A DNA stretch of 64,000 nucleotides from Bactericera cockerelli (GCA_024516035.1 CM044961.1:9564094-9628093); one strand, 5' to 3'; positions 10,906 to 22,559 are shown, counted from the first letter of the stretch. The notes: a model not told the origin generated them from the letters alone. Program-made: numbers and translations.

Positions 10906-12690
10906 CATAACCATTAGCAGCGTGCCGCTTATACAAATGACTGAATTTTATGTTCAATAAATTTGTAGCAACATCCCAAATGAATCCATAAAAACGATAA
11001 AAAATATCAACACACGAAACCAACTTGAAACCTACCTAAAAGCACCTTGAACCAAAATAATCAAAACCAGTTTTCTGTTCTTCCATGATTTTGGATCTCG
11101 GTTTTGAATCTCGATATTTTGGTTTGCCCGCGTGAACCAAATCTTTTAGTTTCCATATTTTATGGTTAGTTTAGAAACATGTCTACTTAGTATGAATTGT
11201 TTTGGTAAAAATAACTAGTAGAAGTATGTTTGATTTTAAGTCGTTTTTCTTTATTATGTTGAGTAAACAAACGTATGGATTTTATTTACAAATTCATCGA
11301 CAGCGGAAAAAGTGATCATGTTTGTAGTCTCTCAATCAAAAATTTGGAATTCGAGCTTTGATTAATTCGAATAAAGATATTGATTGATTGATAAAAGGAA
11401 TCACAAGTATAAAAAACATTTTATTTGTAATTACTAATGTTTAAATTCATTACCTGAAATTATTTCGTTTTTAGTAATAATTAATTTTTATTACATGAAC
11501 AAATGAAATAAATATAGACAGAATTGAACATTCAAGCCTTGAAATTCAGCAACTATCATCGGTAGGTAACATGTCGACTCAGAACTTTAAGGACAGACTT
11601 TAAAATTTCAGAGGTTTGGGATGCAAAGTCTTGTACTATTTCGTTACAAAAAGTGCCTCAAGTGTACCACCCATAGATGTAAAATACTGTGCAATTCTGG
11701 AATTGTAAAAAGCTTCAACAAGGATCATAATCCAGACACTAGACAAGCAACAGACATACAACCGGAAGGCACAATATTAAACAATATGCAAACAAATTCA
11801 AACAATGATAAAAGCAATATTTCACAGCACAATAGTTCACCTTTTTCCCTCTACAACAGTTAATTTTTACCCCCCTACAAAATTTTCCATTACATTAAAG
11901 GTATTCATCATGCAAGGCTGTATGAGTTATCGACCCTATGCAAGGGCCTTTGCCCGTCACAGGCAAAAAACACCCCATGGGACACATCACTTAGTTTCCA
12001 GGCCAATTTATGGACTTTGCCATTACCAAAGGAGGGAGAAGTTATTTTTCTAGCATGTCTAAAAGTGAATACTCCCCTTGCATTGGAAGTACTTGATGAT
12101 GAAATTAAGTATATTTCATATACTTGGTTTGGGTATACATATACATTTTTTAATAAAAAAACGAACCTCGAGATTTTGTAGGATCTTCCGTATTTTCCAT
12201 ATTGGGACGAGTTCGATTGGTCTGGCCTGGATCTTAAGTTATCCTTCAAACACATCATCTAAAAGATTTTGAAAATTTTATCTCCAAAAAACTTTAGGGA
12301 AGTAAAAAAAAATGAAACACAAAATTCTGAGGATAAACTGTAATACTCTAAACTTGACTACATAATAATAATAATCAAAAATCAGACGAAACCTACTGCT
12401 GAGCCCTAAATTTTTTGCCATTTATGGTTCCTGAATTGCTGACATACAATAATATACATGTATGAAGCCAGTACATAATGTCTTGTTAATAAATACATCT
12501 AAAATCCATTGTACCAAAACAGTCAAATACCTAGTTATAGCTTTATCAGTAACAAGAAGTACAAGAACTTTGGTACCTCTATTACAAATTTATCACAGTA
12601 GCAATGTTATAAAGTGCTGTGAAGAGAAGTTATGTAACTTTTAGCAAGAAATATTTCCAACATAAAAAAGAAGAAAATCTATATTTTACG
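10906..12690. other. AT-rich spacer with a complex patch at 11900-12260
   Basis: No gene seen. Around 11925-12060 the DNA is more complex (atgcaagggcctttgcccgt), and open frames of 82 (plus) and 116 (minus) codons overlap it. Neither shows a known domain. Confidence 0.4.
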
Positions 12691-12699
12691 ATAAAACGT

Positions 12700-12850
12700 T
12701 TTCCCCTCTCTCTTCTTTCTCTACTTGTCTCACTCCTTCCTTCCCTCTCTGTATCTATCTCTCCTCTCCCTTTCCCACTTTCCTAACTTATTCTCGTTCT
12801 TCATCTTATTTTCAGTTCTCTTGTTGTGCTTTTTTCTTCCTCTGCAACAT
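12700..12850. repeat. CT-rich low-complexity tract
   Basis: The plus strand is pyrimidine-rich with ctctcttctttctctac-type runs. The S/L/F-rich frame across it is compositional. Confidence 0.65.
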
Positions 12851-13011
12851 TCTCTTTTTCCTTTCATTATTCCACAAGGGTCTCTCATAATAATTTTTCT
12901 TCATTGGTCTCTTATTGTCATTTTTTTCTGAATTACTTCTGATGTTCTCTTAGAATTTATCATATCCTTTTAGTTTTTTCTTTTACAATTTTCGTATTGT
13001 TTGTCTTTTTT

Positions 13012-13649
13012 ACTTTCCTTATCCTATAATAAGGAAAGTATTGTATTCGTCGAAAATTTGACCTACCCAGTTTTTCACATTTCTGGACGAATCATAGCCT
13101 CAGGATACCAAAAAAGTTGTTTTCAGCCATTGGTCCGTGTGTCTGTCTGTCTGTCTGTGTCTGTGTGTGTGTGTGTGTGTGTGAGTGTAAACAGGATATC
13201 TCGAGAACGGTAAGAGCTAGAGACTTGAAATTTGGTATGCAGATTAATTTCATACACCAGACGAACCACGAACCTTTTGGTTGAAATCGGCCGCAAGATG
13301 CGGCCGCAGCGCCGCAAATATTGGCCGCAACCGCCGCTTCTTTGAATTGGTTATAGATACAAAAAAAGTTAGAGAACAACATTTTCTAGGATTAAAAAAA
13401 TAATAGGGGTTTACTCTGATCTTTTTTTTTGATACCTTGAACTTTTTGGAACCCGGCCCCAATTTACCGGTATTTTGGGGGACCCGCTTGGACTAACTTT
13501 TTTATTATTCACTCTAGATGGGGGTTGCGACATATCAAATCCAATGATTTTGAGGTGCTGATTACGAATTTGGTACTGATTTTTAACTATCTGTTACCGT
13601 TGAGTCGGCAGTGGCGGATTTCGACTTCTTTTTGGGGGATAAGGAAAGT
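13012..13649. mobile_element. MITE-like element, 638 bp, 13-bp perfect terminal inverted repeats
   Basis: ACTTTCCTTATCC at 13012-13024 is the exact reverse complement of GGATAAGGAAAGT at 13637-13649. The left end also carries a local hairpin, because aataaggaaagt follows at 13028-13039. Inside are a TG/TCTG microsatellite, atatctcgagaacgg, and a CpG-rich patch with a gcggccgc palindrome near 13302. No transposase frame is present, so any mobility was non-autonomous. No clear target duplication was found. Confidence 0.65.
13138..13186. repeat. TG/TCTG microsatellite inside the 13012-13649 element
   Basis: gtctgtctgtctgtctg runs into tgtgtgtgtgtgtgtgtg. Its position inside the element suggests it arose within the repeat. 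Confidence 0.9.
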
Positions 13650-13679
13650 CGTGTGATGTTTACACCAGATTTTTTTAAA

Positions 13680-14004
13680 AAGTAATTTCTTCTTCATTCT
13701 CTCCTTCATTTCTCTTTTGTATCACATCTTGCTTCCTTTACTAGGTTTTCTCTTATTTCATCATATAATATTATCCTTCTTCTACTTCTACGTTTAAGAG
13801 ATTTTCCACTTTCCTCAGGACCTCAAGTTTCTGCTTTGCCATTACTCTTTTGCGTGAGTATTCATTTTCTTTCCAAACTTTGGTACTATCGCACTGTTTA
13901 GTATCTATTTTACTTTTACCTCGTCTTTCCTCTCACGTATATCTTTCTCTCTTTTCTCCTGTTCACGTATCTTGCTTGTTGCTGCTGTGTTATCTCTTCA
14001 AGTA
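13680..14004. other. T/C-rich spacer
   Basis: No gene seen. The stretch is pyrimidine-leaning and precedes a GA tract. Confidence 0.5.
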
Positions 14005-14080
14005 ACAGAGAGAGAGAGAGAGATGGATGGTGTATAGATAAAAGGAAAAAGTGAGAGGGAGAGAGAGAGAGAGATTCCCG
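14005..14080. repeat. GA microsatellite
   Basis: agagagagagagagatggat and gagggagagagagagaga are imperfect GA runs separated by about 25 bases. Confidence 0.9.
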
Positions 14081-14191
14081 AGAGAGCCATGAGCTTCCTT
14101 TTCCTGCCGCCTGAAGGAGTATAAGTCATTTTAGAAAGAGTATAAATTTTGAGCGTTCTCCTCCACAGTCTGAGCTTTTCTCAACAATGTC

Positions 14192-14512
14192 ATGGCACGC
14201 ATGTACTATTTCTTTATGCTTGACAGTACATTAAGGTGTATTTTGTCAGGTATATTTTATTTTAACATACAGTATCAATACTTGTTATATTTACAGTCTC
14301 AGGAAAATCACCACAAACCTCCTCAGCTTTCTTCATTCTCTGCCTCAATTTTCCTTCCTTTTCTAAAATTGCTAAGAAGGGAAGAAAATCTTCAAAATAT
14401 TTTTGGGCTTAGAGTGAGGCGAAGTTTTGTACAATTAATGACGATAGTACGTGACAACACGAAGCAAGAGATTCTTCGTCGTGAAATAAATCCTAATGAA
14501 ACACATAAATAA
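14192..14512 (+). other. 106-codon ATG open frame, unrecognised
   Basis: The frame starts at ATG (MARMYYFFML) and ends in TAA. Its second half is charged and mixed (LRREENLQNIFGLRVRRSF). An acceptor-like tatatttacag precedes the second half near 14296. No domain is recognised. It sits between GA and ATC repeats, and chance is a reasonable explanation. Confidence 0.12.
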
Positions 14513-14519
14513 GTATTAT

Positions 14520-14800
14520 TATCAGTAGCACTAGTATCAGCATTAATAGTAGCACTAGTATCAGCATCAACACTTTTGGTTTCATCATTATCATCATATT
14601 AGAGTATGACTATCAATGTTAGAAGAACATCAACAGTATCATCAACATTAATACGAATGTTCTTTGGTCTATTTACTACATCATTATTACCAACATAGCC
14701 ACAAATTTTATCATCACCACCAACATCACTACGAGTGCCATAAATGCTATCATCCATATCATCATTATCATTATGCCTGGCATAGCTATGATATTTATAA
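14520..14800. repeat. ATC/CAT-rich cryptic simple repeat
   Basis: The words agcactagtatcagcat repeat twice near 14526-14565. Imperfect atc/cat/caac trinucleotides then run to about 14790. Translated frames are H/Y- or I/M-rich and are artefacts. Confidence 0.7.
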
Positions 14801-14989
14801 TATTGAGATTTACAGTGATATACTGCTCTCTCTTTCTCTCTCCTAGAGATCTATTTTGGTTGTAAATCATATTCCTGTCTCATATATTCTAGCATTATCT
14901 GCGAGTGGACATGGGGACCTGGTTCTCGTGGACTGTTTAACTTGGAAATGAACCTATGTACGAAACACATAGCTAATATTCGAACAACA

Positions 14990-15085
14990 TTAGAGAGAGA
15001 GAGAGATAGATAGATAGTGATAGATAGATAGATAGAGGAGAGAGAGAGAGAAGAGAGAGAGAGAAAGAGAGAGAGAGATGTATAA
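14990..15085. repeat. GA and GATA microsatellite
   Basis: gagagagagagatagatagat passes into gatagatagataga and then back to GAGA runs. Confidence 0.9.
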
Positions 15086-15630
15086 AGACACTGTCATAGA
15101 ATATGTATATAGCTAAAGAGATAGGAGAATGTATGAGAGAGATAGAGTTATGTATATGTACATATGAATAGCGAGACAGAGATAGCTGAAATGGAGTTGC
15201 TCACAAAGATATACTGGGGCTAAGTAAGCTAAGGGGTCCGGTATATTATTAACGACCAAAACACGAGGAATGAATGGAGTACATAAGATGTTTGAAAAAC
15301 AAACTTAGAGACAAGTAAAATGTACATTCATATGTAGAATAAGTATAGGAGTCTAGCTGGAGGACCATAAACAGGGTCATAGAGACCAGCGAAACCACAA
15401 CTGGCCTTACTTAATGTTGAGTGTAAAGAGAATTTACTCACAACATCTGATATAAAATCAAAGGTGAATTGAAAGAGGAAGTAGATGTGGTATATAGTTG
15501 ATAAGTGACCAGCACTATGTCGCCGTAAAGATTTTTGCCCTTGTCTGGCGCACCTAACATACCCAAAGGAGACTCTGGGCCAAATTTAGAGTCACTTGGT
15601 CCAGCCGTTTTGGAGCTACTTTCAATAATA
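15086..15630. other. Spacer, possibly an older repeat near 15520-15628
   Basis: No gene seen. The text ttggtccagccgttttggag just before the MITE resembles phrases common in insect repeats, so the MITE may have inserted into an older element. Confidence 0.35.
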
Positions 15631-16068
15631 CAGGGTGGTCCAGAAAGTTTGCACCAAAATGATAGGGGTAGTAAAAGAGACCATTTCCAACAAAAATATT
15701 CCCGGACATCTTCCTTTATTTTTTGTCGTTTTCAAAATGGCGGCCAAAATGTGTGTTTTTCAATTATGTGCGTTCAGAACCTTGACAGCCTAAATGAGCA
15801 TGATCATTAAAACATTGAACGGGTTAATTTAACTTATTTTAATTAAAATTTTATTCTCAATTCAAAAATGTAATTCGTTTTTTTCTAGGTGGTACAGAAA
15901 AATTAAAAAAATCAAAAGCCAAACCAAAGTCGGAATATTTGAAAAACACGTTTGGCCGCCATTTTGAAAACGACAAAAAAATAAAGGAAAATGTCCGGGA
16001 ATATTTTGTTGGAAATGGTCTCTTTTATTACCCCTATCATTTTGGTGCAAACTTTCTGGACCACCCTG
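15631..16068. mobile_element. Foldback MITE, about 438 bp, arms about 117 bp, TA flanks
   Basis: The left arm 15631-15747 and right arm 15951-16068 are inverted copies. I count about four differences, two of them single-base indels. Both outer ends read CAGGGTGGTCCAGAAAG inward and both are flanked by TA (15629-15630 and 16069-16070), as expected for Tc1/mariner-type insertion. No transposase is encoded. Open frames across the arms are mirror images (IQGGPESLHQNDRG in both). Confidence 0.85.
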
Positions 16069-16070
16069 TA

Positions 16071-17830
16071 TAATATAACCTTCTGTCACCCTTATGGAGC
16101 ATGGGCCTACCCCTATGAGGGGGGTCTACTTTGATTATGAATGAGTTAATGTAAATGGATTTTACCGGAGGCAGGTAAACTTATTTTCTTATTTACAGTT
16201 GTTAGCAAAGATTACAAAGTCATTTTTGAAAATTAAATAAGAAAATTGAATTTTTGATTTTTTTTTTAAATTTAAAGTCATAATAAAATGTGAATAAATT
16301 GTTTTAGTTTTATGAAAATAAAAGTCTCTTGAGATAGTATAGTAATAATTTTCTAACAAAAATCCATTTTATAATTACTTATTAATATATGATAAATGAT
16401 ATTTTAAAAAATTAACACTAGAGAGAATTGATAATAAGTTCATCCAACACAGTGGGATTGGCTTCATTATGTTCATGGTGATGTGCCATATGACTTCCAG
16501 AGCTTTAGTTATGGAAGATAGATGCGCGGACAGGATTTAAGACTTCTGCGCAACTTCAACGGTCATAACCTCAAAGTTTTGTGTACAATGCATCCATCTT
16601 GAATATTCAGGAGAAAGATTGTAAACAAACAACAATCTTTCTTCCATTATATTTTTCTGTGGCCATCTTATTTTCTTTTTTCTCTAATAGTTATATTTTT
16701 ATTTCTTTTTTTTTTGTGATACAGTATTTTTTTTTAAATTAAATACATATTCAAATGAAAGATCTATTAAATATTTTATTTAGCATAATACAATGATGTC
16801 TTTTTTTATGTTTTCAGGTATGTGAGTCACAAAATTTGGTGAAAAATACTTATATTTTCTGGAAAATTAAGAGTTCTGACCAATATCAGTGGTAAGTTTT
16901 TAAATCTATTTGAAATCAAGCTCACTTTTGTGGCATTTTTGTGTTTTTAGAAAATTAAAATTAGATTTTGTATATTCATTTAAATAAAAACAATACCTAT
17001 CACTTGATAGGTTTGTTCTAATAAGATATAAAATGTCAATACATAAACATGTCCATGATTGAAAGACTGTTTAGTTCTTCTCTGAAGCCCTACTTAAAAT
17101 TCTATGATTTCTATGTCAAAATAGAGATTTTGTACAACCAATTTACCACGTCCACCCGGATCAGCGGCAGAGAAGGGTTGTAAGGGAAAACATGTTACCT
17201 ATTCCAAAATTAAAAATGATGGTAATCATCTCTTCAATGCTTTCTTAGTTGAGACTATGGGATCTGTGTTGAGGACCACTCAAAAATGGGTATCTTAAAT
17301 CCTCAAGGTCCGGCAAGAAAGGATGTTGTGTGTATGTAATCTTGTTATGATATTGTGGTGTCTTCCTATGCGTTTAGTGCCTCATTTGTGGAGATAATTC
17401 CATTGGTATCATGAGAAACAAGATTTATTAGAATTCTAGGAGACTCAGTTGTCGCAGCAAGAGCTTCTATGTTATCAATAATGGACTGGAATTTTTGGAC
17501 AAGGATTTTGGAATGATTCAAGTTGAAAGGATTTACATATGAGTCATGGTTTTAAGTCTATCTGTACTATTGGGCCGATGACATTCTTTTCATTTTCATT
17601 CTGTGTACACTTACAATAAAATCAAACTCAAAGTACAGAAAATAAACTCCTTAAAAAAACTCTAAGGATTTGAAGATTTGACCAAAGCATAACCAGCGGA
17701 TGGTCCGATGGATACAATTGTTTTCATCCGATCACTGAAGATAAGAAACGTCCAGCGTGGTAAGGACATAGATTGGTCACCGTTCTGGTTTAAAACTCAT
17801 CAGAGCATGGTTTTCATGACAATCTACGAT
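16071..17830. other. Spacer with short mixed-composition frames
   Basis: No convincing gene. A minus-strand frame at about 16423-16495 ends HHHEHNEANPTVLDELIINS then stop. A plus-strand ATG frame of 44 codons runs at about 17050-17184 (MSMIERLFSSSLKPYLKFYD). Both look protein-like but are short and unrecognised. The rest is AT-rich. Confidence 0.3.
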
Positions 17831-17965
17831 GTGCTGGCTATTATCGCCCCCCTCAGGCTGGTTGAGGTTAATTTTAGTAGATGGATTATTTACCCAACGA
17901 GTGGTGTGTAAAGACCCCGTCGTAATGACGTGACCTTGTAGTTGAAAGGAAAGTTAAACCTAAAA
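17830..17965 (+). repeat. SINE-4 family copy
   Basis: gtgctggc, ccctcaggctggttgaggtt, accccgtcgtaatgacgtga and cttgtagttgaaag match, in order, the copy at 63085-63235. This copy is more diverged and its A tail is replaced by aaacctaaaaaac. Confidence 0.65.
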
Positions 17966-18165
17966 AACTTTAGGTATATGAGCTCAAAATGAGCTCATTT
18001 CATAAAAAAACCTAGCTGTAAAAACTGTACCTAAAAAATTAACTCAATATACACATTGAAATACAACGGTAGGTAATGAACTCATTTCATAAAAAAAACC
18101 TAGGTATACACAGAAAACCAACTCTAGATACACATTGAAAACAAACTGTAGGTACAGAAAATGAA
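17935..18165 (+). repeat. Tandem repeat, period about 80-87 bp
   Basis: gctcatttcataaaaaaacc near 17993 recurs as actcatttcataaaaaaaac near 18078. tacacattgaaa followed by gtaggta occurs near 18050 and 18129. About 2.5 diverged units are present, directly downstream of a SINE-4 copy. Confidence 0.7.
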
Positions 18166-18695
18166 CTCTTGGAGCAGCGAGACGATAAAGAACTCTCCCG
18201 AAGCTTGGCCGCAGATTTATGGCAAACTGACATACAACTCTTGCATAAATCTGCGGAGCCCCTGTCCAGAGGAAACTAGCGAGACTCCTTCGCTGCAGAA
18301 AAGTGCATTCATAATAGAGACATCAAGTGCAGTGGCGGAGGTGCATCAAGTTTTGAAAATACAGTTGCTGAACTTTCTAAATGCAAAACTACTAAAAATT
18401 TTTTAATGTTTTCAAAATTATATTGATAATTTTATTGGACATTGAGATTGCATGAGCTAAAGCGTAGGTAGTTGAATTATTGGAGTTGCTGTCTTCACTT
18501 CCTCTTATGCAGATTTTTCAAGCTTACTGGTCAGCGCGGCCAATCTCTTCTTTTCCTCATGGTTGAAGTTGTTGCGTTGTTTACTTCTGGTATTCTTTTC
18601 GCCTCAATAACGGCTAAATGGTATTCCTTACGCCAATTCTGCTATGCTGAATGAAAAACCATCATAAGAAACTGTAAAAATTCCAGTTTAAAACT
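18166..18695. other. Spacer
   Basis: No gene recognised. A CAGTGGCGGAGG string at 18331 resembles the hAT-like termini elsewhere. An 81-codon plus-strand frame at 18161-18406 has mixed composition but no known domain. Confidence 0.35.
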
Positions 18696-18699
18696 TGAT

Positions 18700-18855
18700 T
18701 TGCACAGTAAAGTTATCATATTTGTGTTAATCACTTTGGTGATATGACATCTACTCAAACTTGCCTTACTAAATCTACGGTGAAACTGGGACTTGAACCA
18801 CCGACCTCCAGGTTACAAGCCCTCCGATTCACCTACTCAGGTTGGTGTTTCGAAC
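18700..18855 (-). repeat. tRNA-derived SINE-3 copy
   Basis: The plus strand shows ttaatcactttggtgatatg, gggacttgaaccaccgacct and ccaggttacaagcc. Read on the minus strand this is head (B box ggttcaagtcc) followed by the family body with its ATCAC/GTGAT hairpin. Confidence 0.8.
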
Positions 18856-18959
18856 ATTGTAACCTACAACTGCAATATGAATTATTTTTGAAACATGTTC
18901 TTCGCGTCTGGTTTGAAATAATGACTTTGAATTAAGACGTTTTGCAATGGGAAAACTTC

Positions 18960-19570
18960 GCTCGTGGTTTTAGCATAACGAGTGCATGCACCGAGTTTGT
19001 GCAAATTTTCAAGCGGTTCTGCATGATTGAAAAAACATTTTTGCAACAATTTTTGCCTTTTTTTAAAAGCTTAAGTAAACGATGTTTTGCTTTGATAGTA
19101 TAGGTTTTAAACCGATATTACATTTTTTTCGTGATCATGTTTTTGGTGATTGTAATAATGCTGCTAGTGGTAAAGATGAATACTGTTATAATAAGGATAA
19201 TATTAACCTTATAATCATATTCACCTTGAAATTTCTTTTTAGAGTAATTGGAGTAAAATTTCACCGTAGATAAGGACTTATATTTTATGCAGTTCATTTG
19301 ATAGATACTATACGTAGATCTGATGTTTTGAGTAATTGGTAGCTTTTTTTACTTTTTATTAATATAAAAATCCTTTTTACTGGTTGACAAGTTGTTTTCT
19401 TTTGAACATAAGGAGCTTTCAAGTTTTTAAGTTTCAATATTTAAAATGAGTTCACAGTAAAAAATTACAAAAAATTCTGTAACAGTACTCACAAAATTCA
19501 TCTCACGTCAAGCAACCGTTTCACCGATGATATTTCATTATGCACATGTCCAAAAGTAACGAAAATATCT
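18960..19570. other. AT-rich spacer
   Basis: Nothing recognisable was seen. Confidence 0.5.
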
Positions 19571-19572
19571 AA

Positions 19573-20170
19573 AAGCACAACCCACGAACTTTTAAAAGCA
19601 TTAAAAAATCCTTTCAGCAAAGGCAGGACATGAGCCAGACTATTCACATACGAGACAAATTAATTGCTATCAATAGAAAAGTTCCCGGAGCCTATGAGAA
19701 ACGAGTATTTTCTTGGAGTACAAAAGATAAACTGAAATAATAGATATCGTAGAACGACTAGACATAATGCACACAATAGATGGAATAGATAGAATTCAAG
19801 TATAGACAGTAAATGAAATACATATATACAAAAAGCTAAAATAATACTTGAAAATGATATAGATATAGCTATCGTCGACATAGGTAACCAACAAATACTA
19901 AAACAGATAGACGAAAAAAGAAAGAGATAGTAGAAATAATTCACAACATTGCAGAAGGAGGAAAAGTCAAAACAATAGAGCAATGGCAAACAAAAGACAA
20001 GACATCATAAAAAGTAGTCAAGGAGGTGGAGACAACTGGAGGCAAGGAGGAACCAAAGTTGGATGACATTTTTAAAACGGACAAAAGATGGTATTTATTG
20101 CAAATGCTTGCACAAATAACTTACTGGGTGGTATTGACCATTGGGTTGGTGTCCTTTCCTTAGGATGGAG
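19573..20170 (+). pseudogene. Decayed coding-like stretch, family unknown
   Basis: Several consecutive plus-strand pieces look coding but need frame changes. One open piece at 19573-19739 contains SQTIHIRDKLIAINRKVPGA and then YEKRVFSWSTKDKLK, with an acceptor-like cctttcag at 19611-19618. Another, at about 20013-20160, contains KEEPKLDDIFKTDKRWYLLQ followed by a hydrophobic run (ITYWVVLTIGLVSF). Between them stops and frame shifts interrupt. An N-terminus of a membrane transporter is conceivable for the second piece but is only a guess. Purine-rich composition can also imitate coding DNA. Confidence 0.25.
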
Positions 20171-21519
20171 TAATGTAATCAATGTTGAATCCATAAGACG
20201 TGTTTTTCAAGCTTCATAGTGTAAGTTTCTGCTTCTTGTTATGCGATGATAGTCTTAATACCTATTATAAGTATCACATATAATTTGTGTACTATATCAT
20301 TTTGATGGTAGTAGTCATTTCTTTCATAATTTGATAAAAATGTAACTATCGGTATTCAAAATTCAAATACTCTCTTTTTATTCTGCTGTTGTGATTTCTA
20401 TGATTATATGTATTTCAAAACATTTTTAATTTTAGCAAGAAAAAAATGGCCAAAAGCAATTGATATCTTCTTATGGAAAGATATCTTAAGTCAATTCAAC
20501 CAAATACGCATACAAAGACTCATCAAACTTTCCCACTTCATCTCTTAGCCCTTTTAAATCCACCCCTGATGTAATGCATTCAGTCGACAGCACACATACA
20601 TAAGATATTATAAGAGAGAGAGAGAGAGAGCAGGAGAGAAGGAGCTATATGGATGACCTACATATAAACAATCTAGAGACTACAATACACTTTATTACAG
20701 AAGTTAAAAAAATGGCGCGCCTTTGTGTAAAATGTTACGACGCGGGGGAAGCACCTAGTTTTCACAAATCAATATTTTAAGGGTCTTCGCCCACACCTCT
20801 TCCTCGAAAACTAAAATATTTGCGGAAAAAATAAAATAAATTTCCCTGTCAGTCCTTGCACTGTTTTTCTTTCACATTCTCGCCATTTTGTGCAATTAAA
20901 AAGTCAGTATATTTTCCTAGCTTTGTTTTCTTCTAGCGATAATTTATTCATTAACAAAGGGCATAGCTTTCTAGAACTTGTATCACGATTGTAGATGTTT
21001 TTCTTTCTCAGTTGACTGCTTTAGATTCCGAGGTTTTGCAAGTATTTTCGAGTAGGGGTGTTTTTCATTTTATGATTTTCTGTCGAGTTTGCAGGGAAAT
21101 GATTTTTTTTTTTTTTAACAAGACACAAGTGGCTCTCTTGCTGTATGATCAAATGCTAACAACAAAAATTTAATTCCGTCTTGAAAGACCACCTGGATAC
21201 CTAAATGTTAGAGAAATGTTAAGCAGAAAACAAATATTTTGTAATAAGTCTGCTGTTTTTGATTGTAATTAATGCTTTTAATGTTTTCGATAATATTTTC
21301 TTTAAAACTATGTATCAATGAACAAGAAAATGTGTTAGGAATTATCGAAGTACTTCACTGTAAACTGTAAAGAGGTTTGCAATAAATACATGGTTCACTC
21401 GTTCACCTTCTTGAATTCTTAGAACATGTGTAGCTTGGACTAGCATTCCTCCAGACTAGATGTATATACCTGGTGAACCAGCAAAGTGTTATATATCTAC
21501 AAACAAATAAAAATCACTG

Positions 21520-21520
<1 letters not shown>
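20171..21520. other. Spacer with GA microsatellite at 20614-20640
   Basis: No gene seen. A short GC-richer island lies at 20710-20800 (aatggcgcgcctttgtgt, gacgcgggggaagcacc) without recognisable features. The T run at 21101-21115 is simple sequence. Confidence 0.45.
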
Positions 21521-21521
<1 letters not shown>

Positions 21522-21555
<34 letters not shown>

Positions 21556-21846
21556 TGAGTGTTTCACAGCCTTTTTTATTTCGTAGCCATGAAACAGGAG
21601 CTACTGTAGACGCTTGTGGTCTGTGTTGTAGCCTGCCCATCCCGTAGTATGCCTCCCCTCTGATGGGCGAGAAGTGACACAATACTTCCCATTTAGGTGC
21701 TGGGTCAACACGAGCGCACCGGAAGGTATCCCTTACAAACAATTGTAACCAAATTAAGAATACAAATTTTTGTCGGCGCGGGGGTTCGAACCCGGGACCT
21801 TCCGCATGGCAAGCGAGTGCTTAACCACTGAGCTAATCGCGCGCTC
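21522..21846 (-). repeat. tRNA-derived SINE-7, full-length copy
   Basis: On the minus strand the element starts at about 21846 with an A box TAGCTCAGTGG and a B box GGTTCGAACCC, both consensus matches. A body of about 230 bp follows, and it ends in an A tail seen as the T run at 21524-21550. The sister copy at 53001-53301 differs at only about 15-20 positions. It is a complete, comparatively young-looking retroposon. Confidence 0.9.
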
Positions 21847-21904
21847 TAAACTCTCATATCCCCAACCAGCTAGATCACTTCACCACCAATGGTGAATTAT
21901 TGAG

Positions 21905-22066
21905 TAATGAAATGAGTAAAGTTATTATATTTGTGTAGATCACTTTTGTGATATCACAACTACTCAAAATCGCTCTAATAATCTACGCTGAAACCCGGAC
22001 TTGAACCACCGACCTCCAGGTTACATGCTCGCCGCCTTATCGATCAAGCTACTGAGGTCAGTTAGT
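21905..22066 (-). repeat. tRNA-derived SINE-3 copy
   Basis: Plus-strand words cacttttgtgatatcacaac, cggacttgaaccaccgacct, ccaggttacatgc and cgccttatcgatcaagctac place the B box and A-box region on the minus strand. It lies about 60 bp from the SINE-7 copy. Confidence 0.85.
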
Positions 22067-22558
22067 AATGAGTATATTCCAGTAACTCAGATGTCATCTT
22101 GTGATTAACACAAATGCCAACTATTCTCTTGATTTAAAAAATAAAAATAAGACCACCCTGTTGAATAGGAAGCCTACAAATAGGTACCCACAGGTATTAC
22201 TCCTCAGATAAGTACACGTAGGTAGCCTCAGATAAATCTAGCCACTGCAACATGGAAAAGAAGTTATAATTATCTCATCAGACTTAGCAATCATTCTATT
22301 ACCGACATACCAGGATAACTAGGAGATACTCTTTGTTGCCAATCACTGCTAATAACTCTATTATGCAAAACTATGCTATCATACTTATAACATCATCAGT
22401 CATACTATACCATCATAGCAATATGGAAGTATTTATGTCATAATAACCTGAACTTTACTATCTATCATACTTAAGAGTATTATAGATCCCATAGTTACTA
22501 CTTATTCCCATACTTAAACTTAATATAGAACTTTAATAATTATGGGTACGAGTATAAG
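22067..22558. other. AT-rich spacer
   Basis: Nothing was seen beyond frequent taggta/acctac strings. Confidence 0.5.
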
Positions 22559-22559
22559 G

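Noticed and set aside
15535..16089. Related frames on plus and minus strands sharing a QGGPESLHQNDRG phrase
   Set aside because: The likeness comes from the inverted arms of the MITE, not from a duplicated gene.
16423..16495. Short minus-strand terminal exon candidate (NEANPTVLDELIINSL then stop)
   Set aside because: Only about 25 codons, with a weak acceptor and no upstream exon found. Several other frames in complex DNA look equally protein-like.
19660..19989. 109-codon minus-strand frame
   Set aside because: It is the complement of the purine-rich coding-like stretch and is F/S/I/C-rich.
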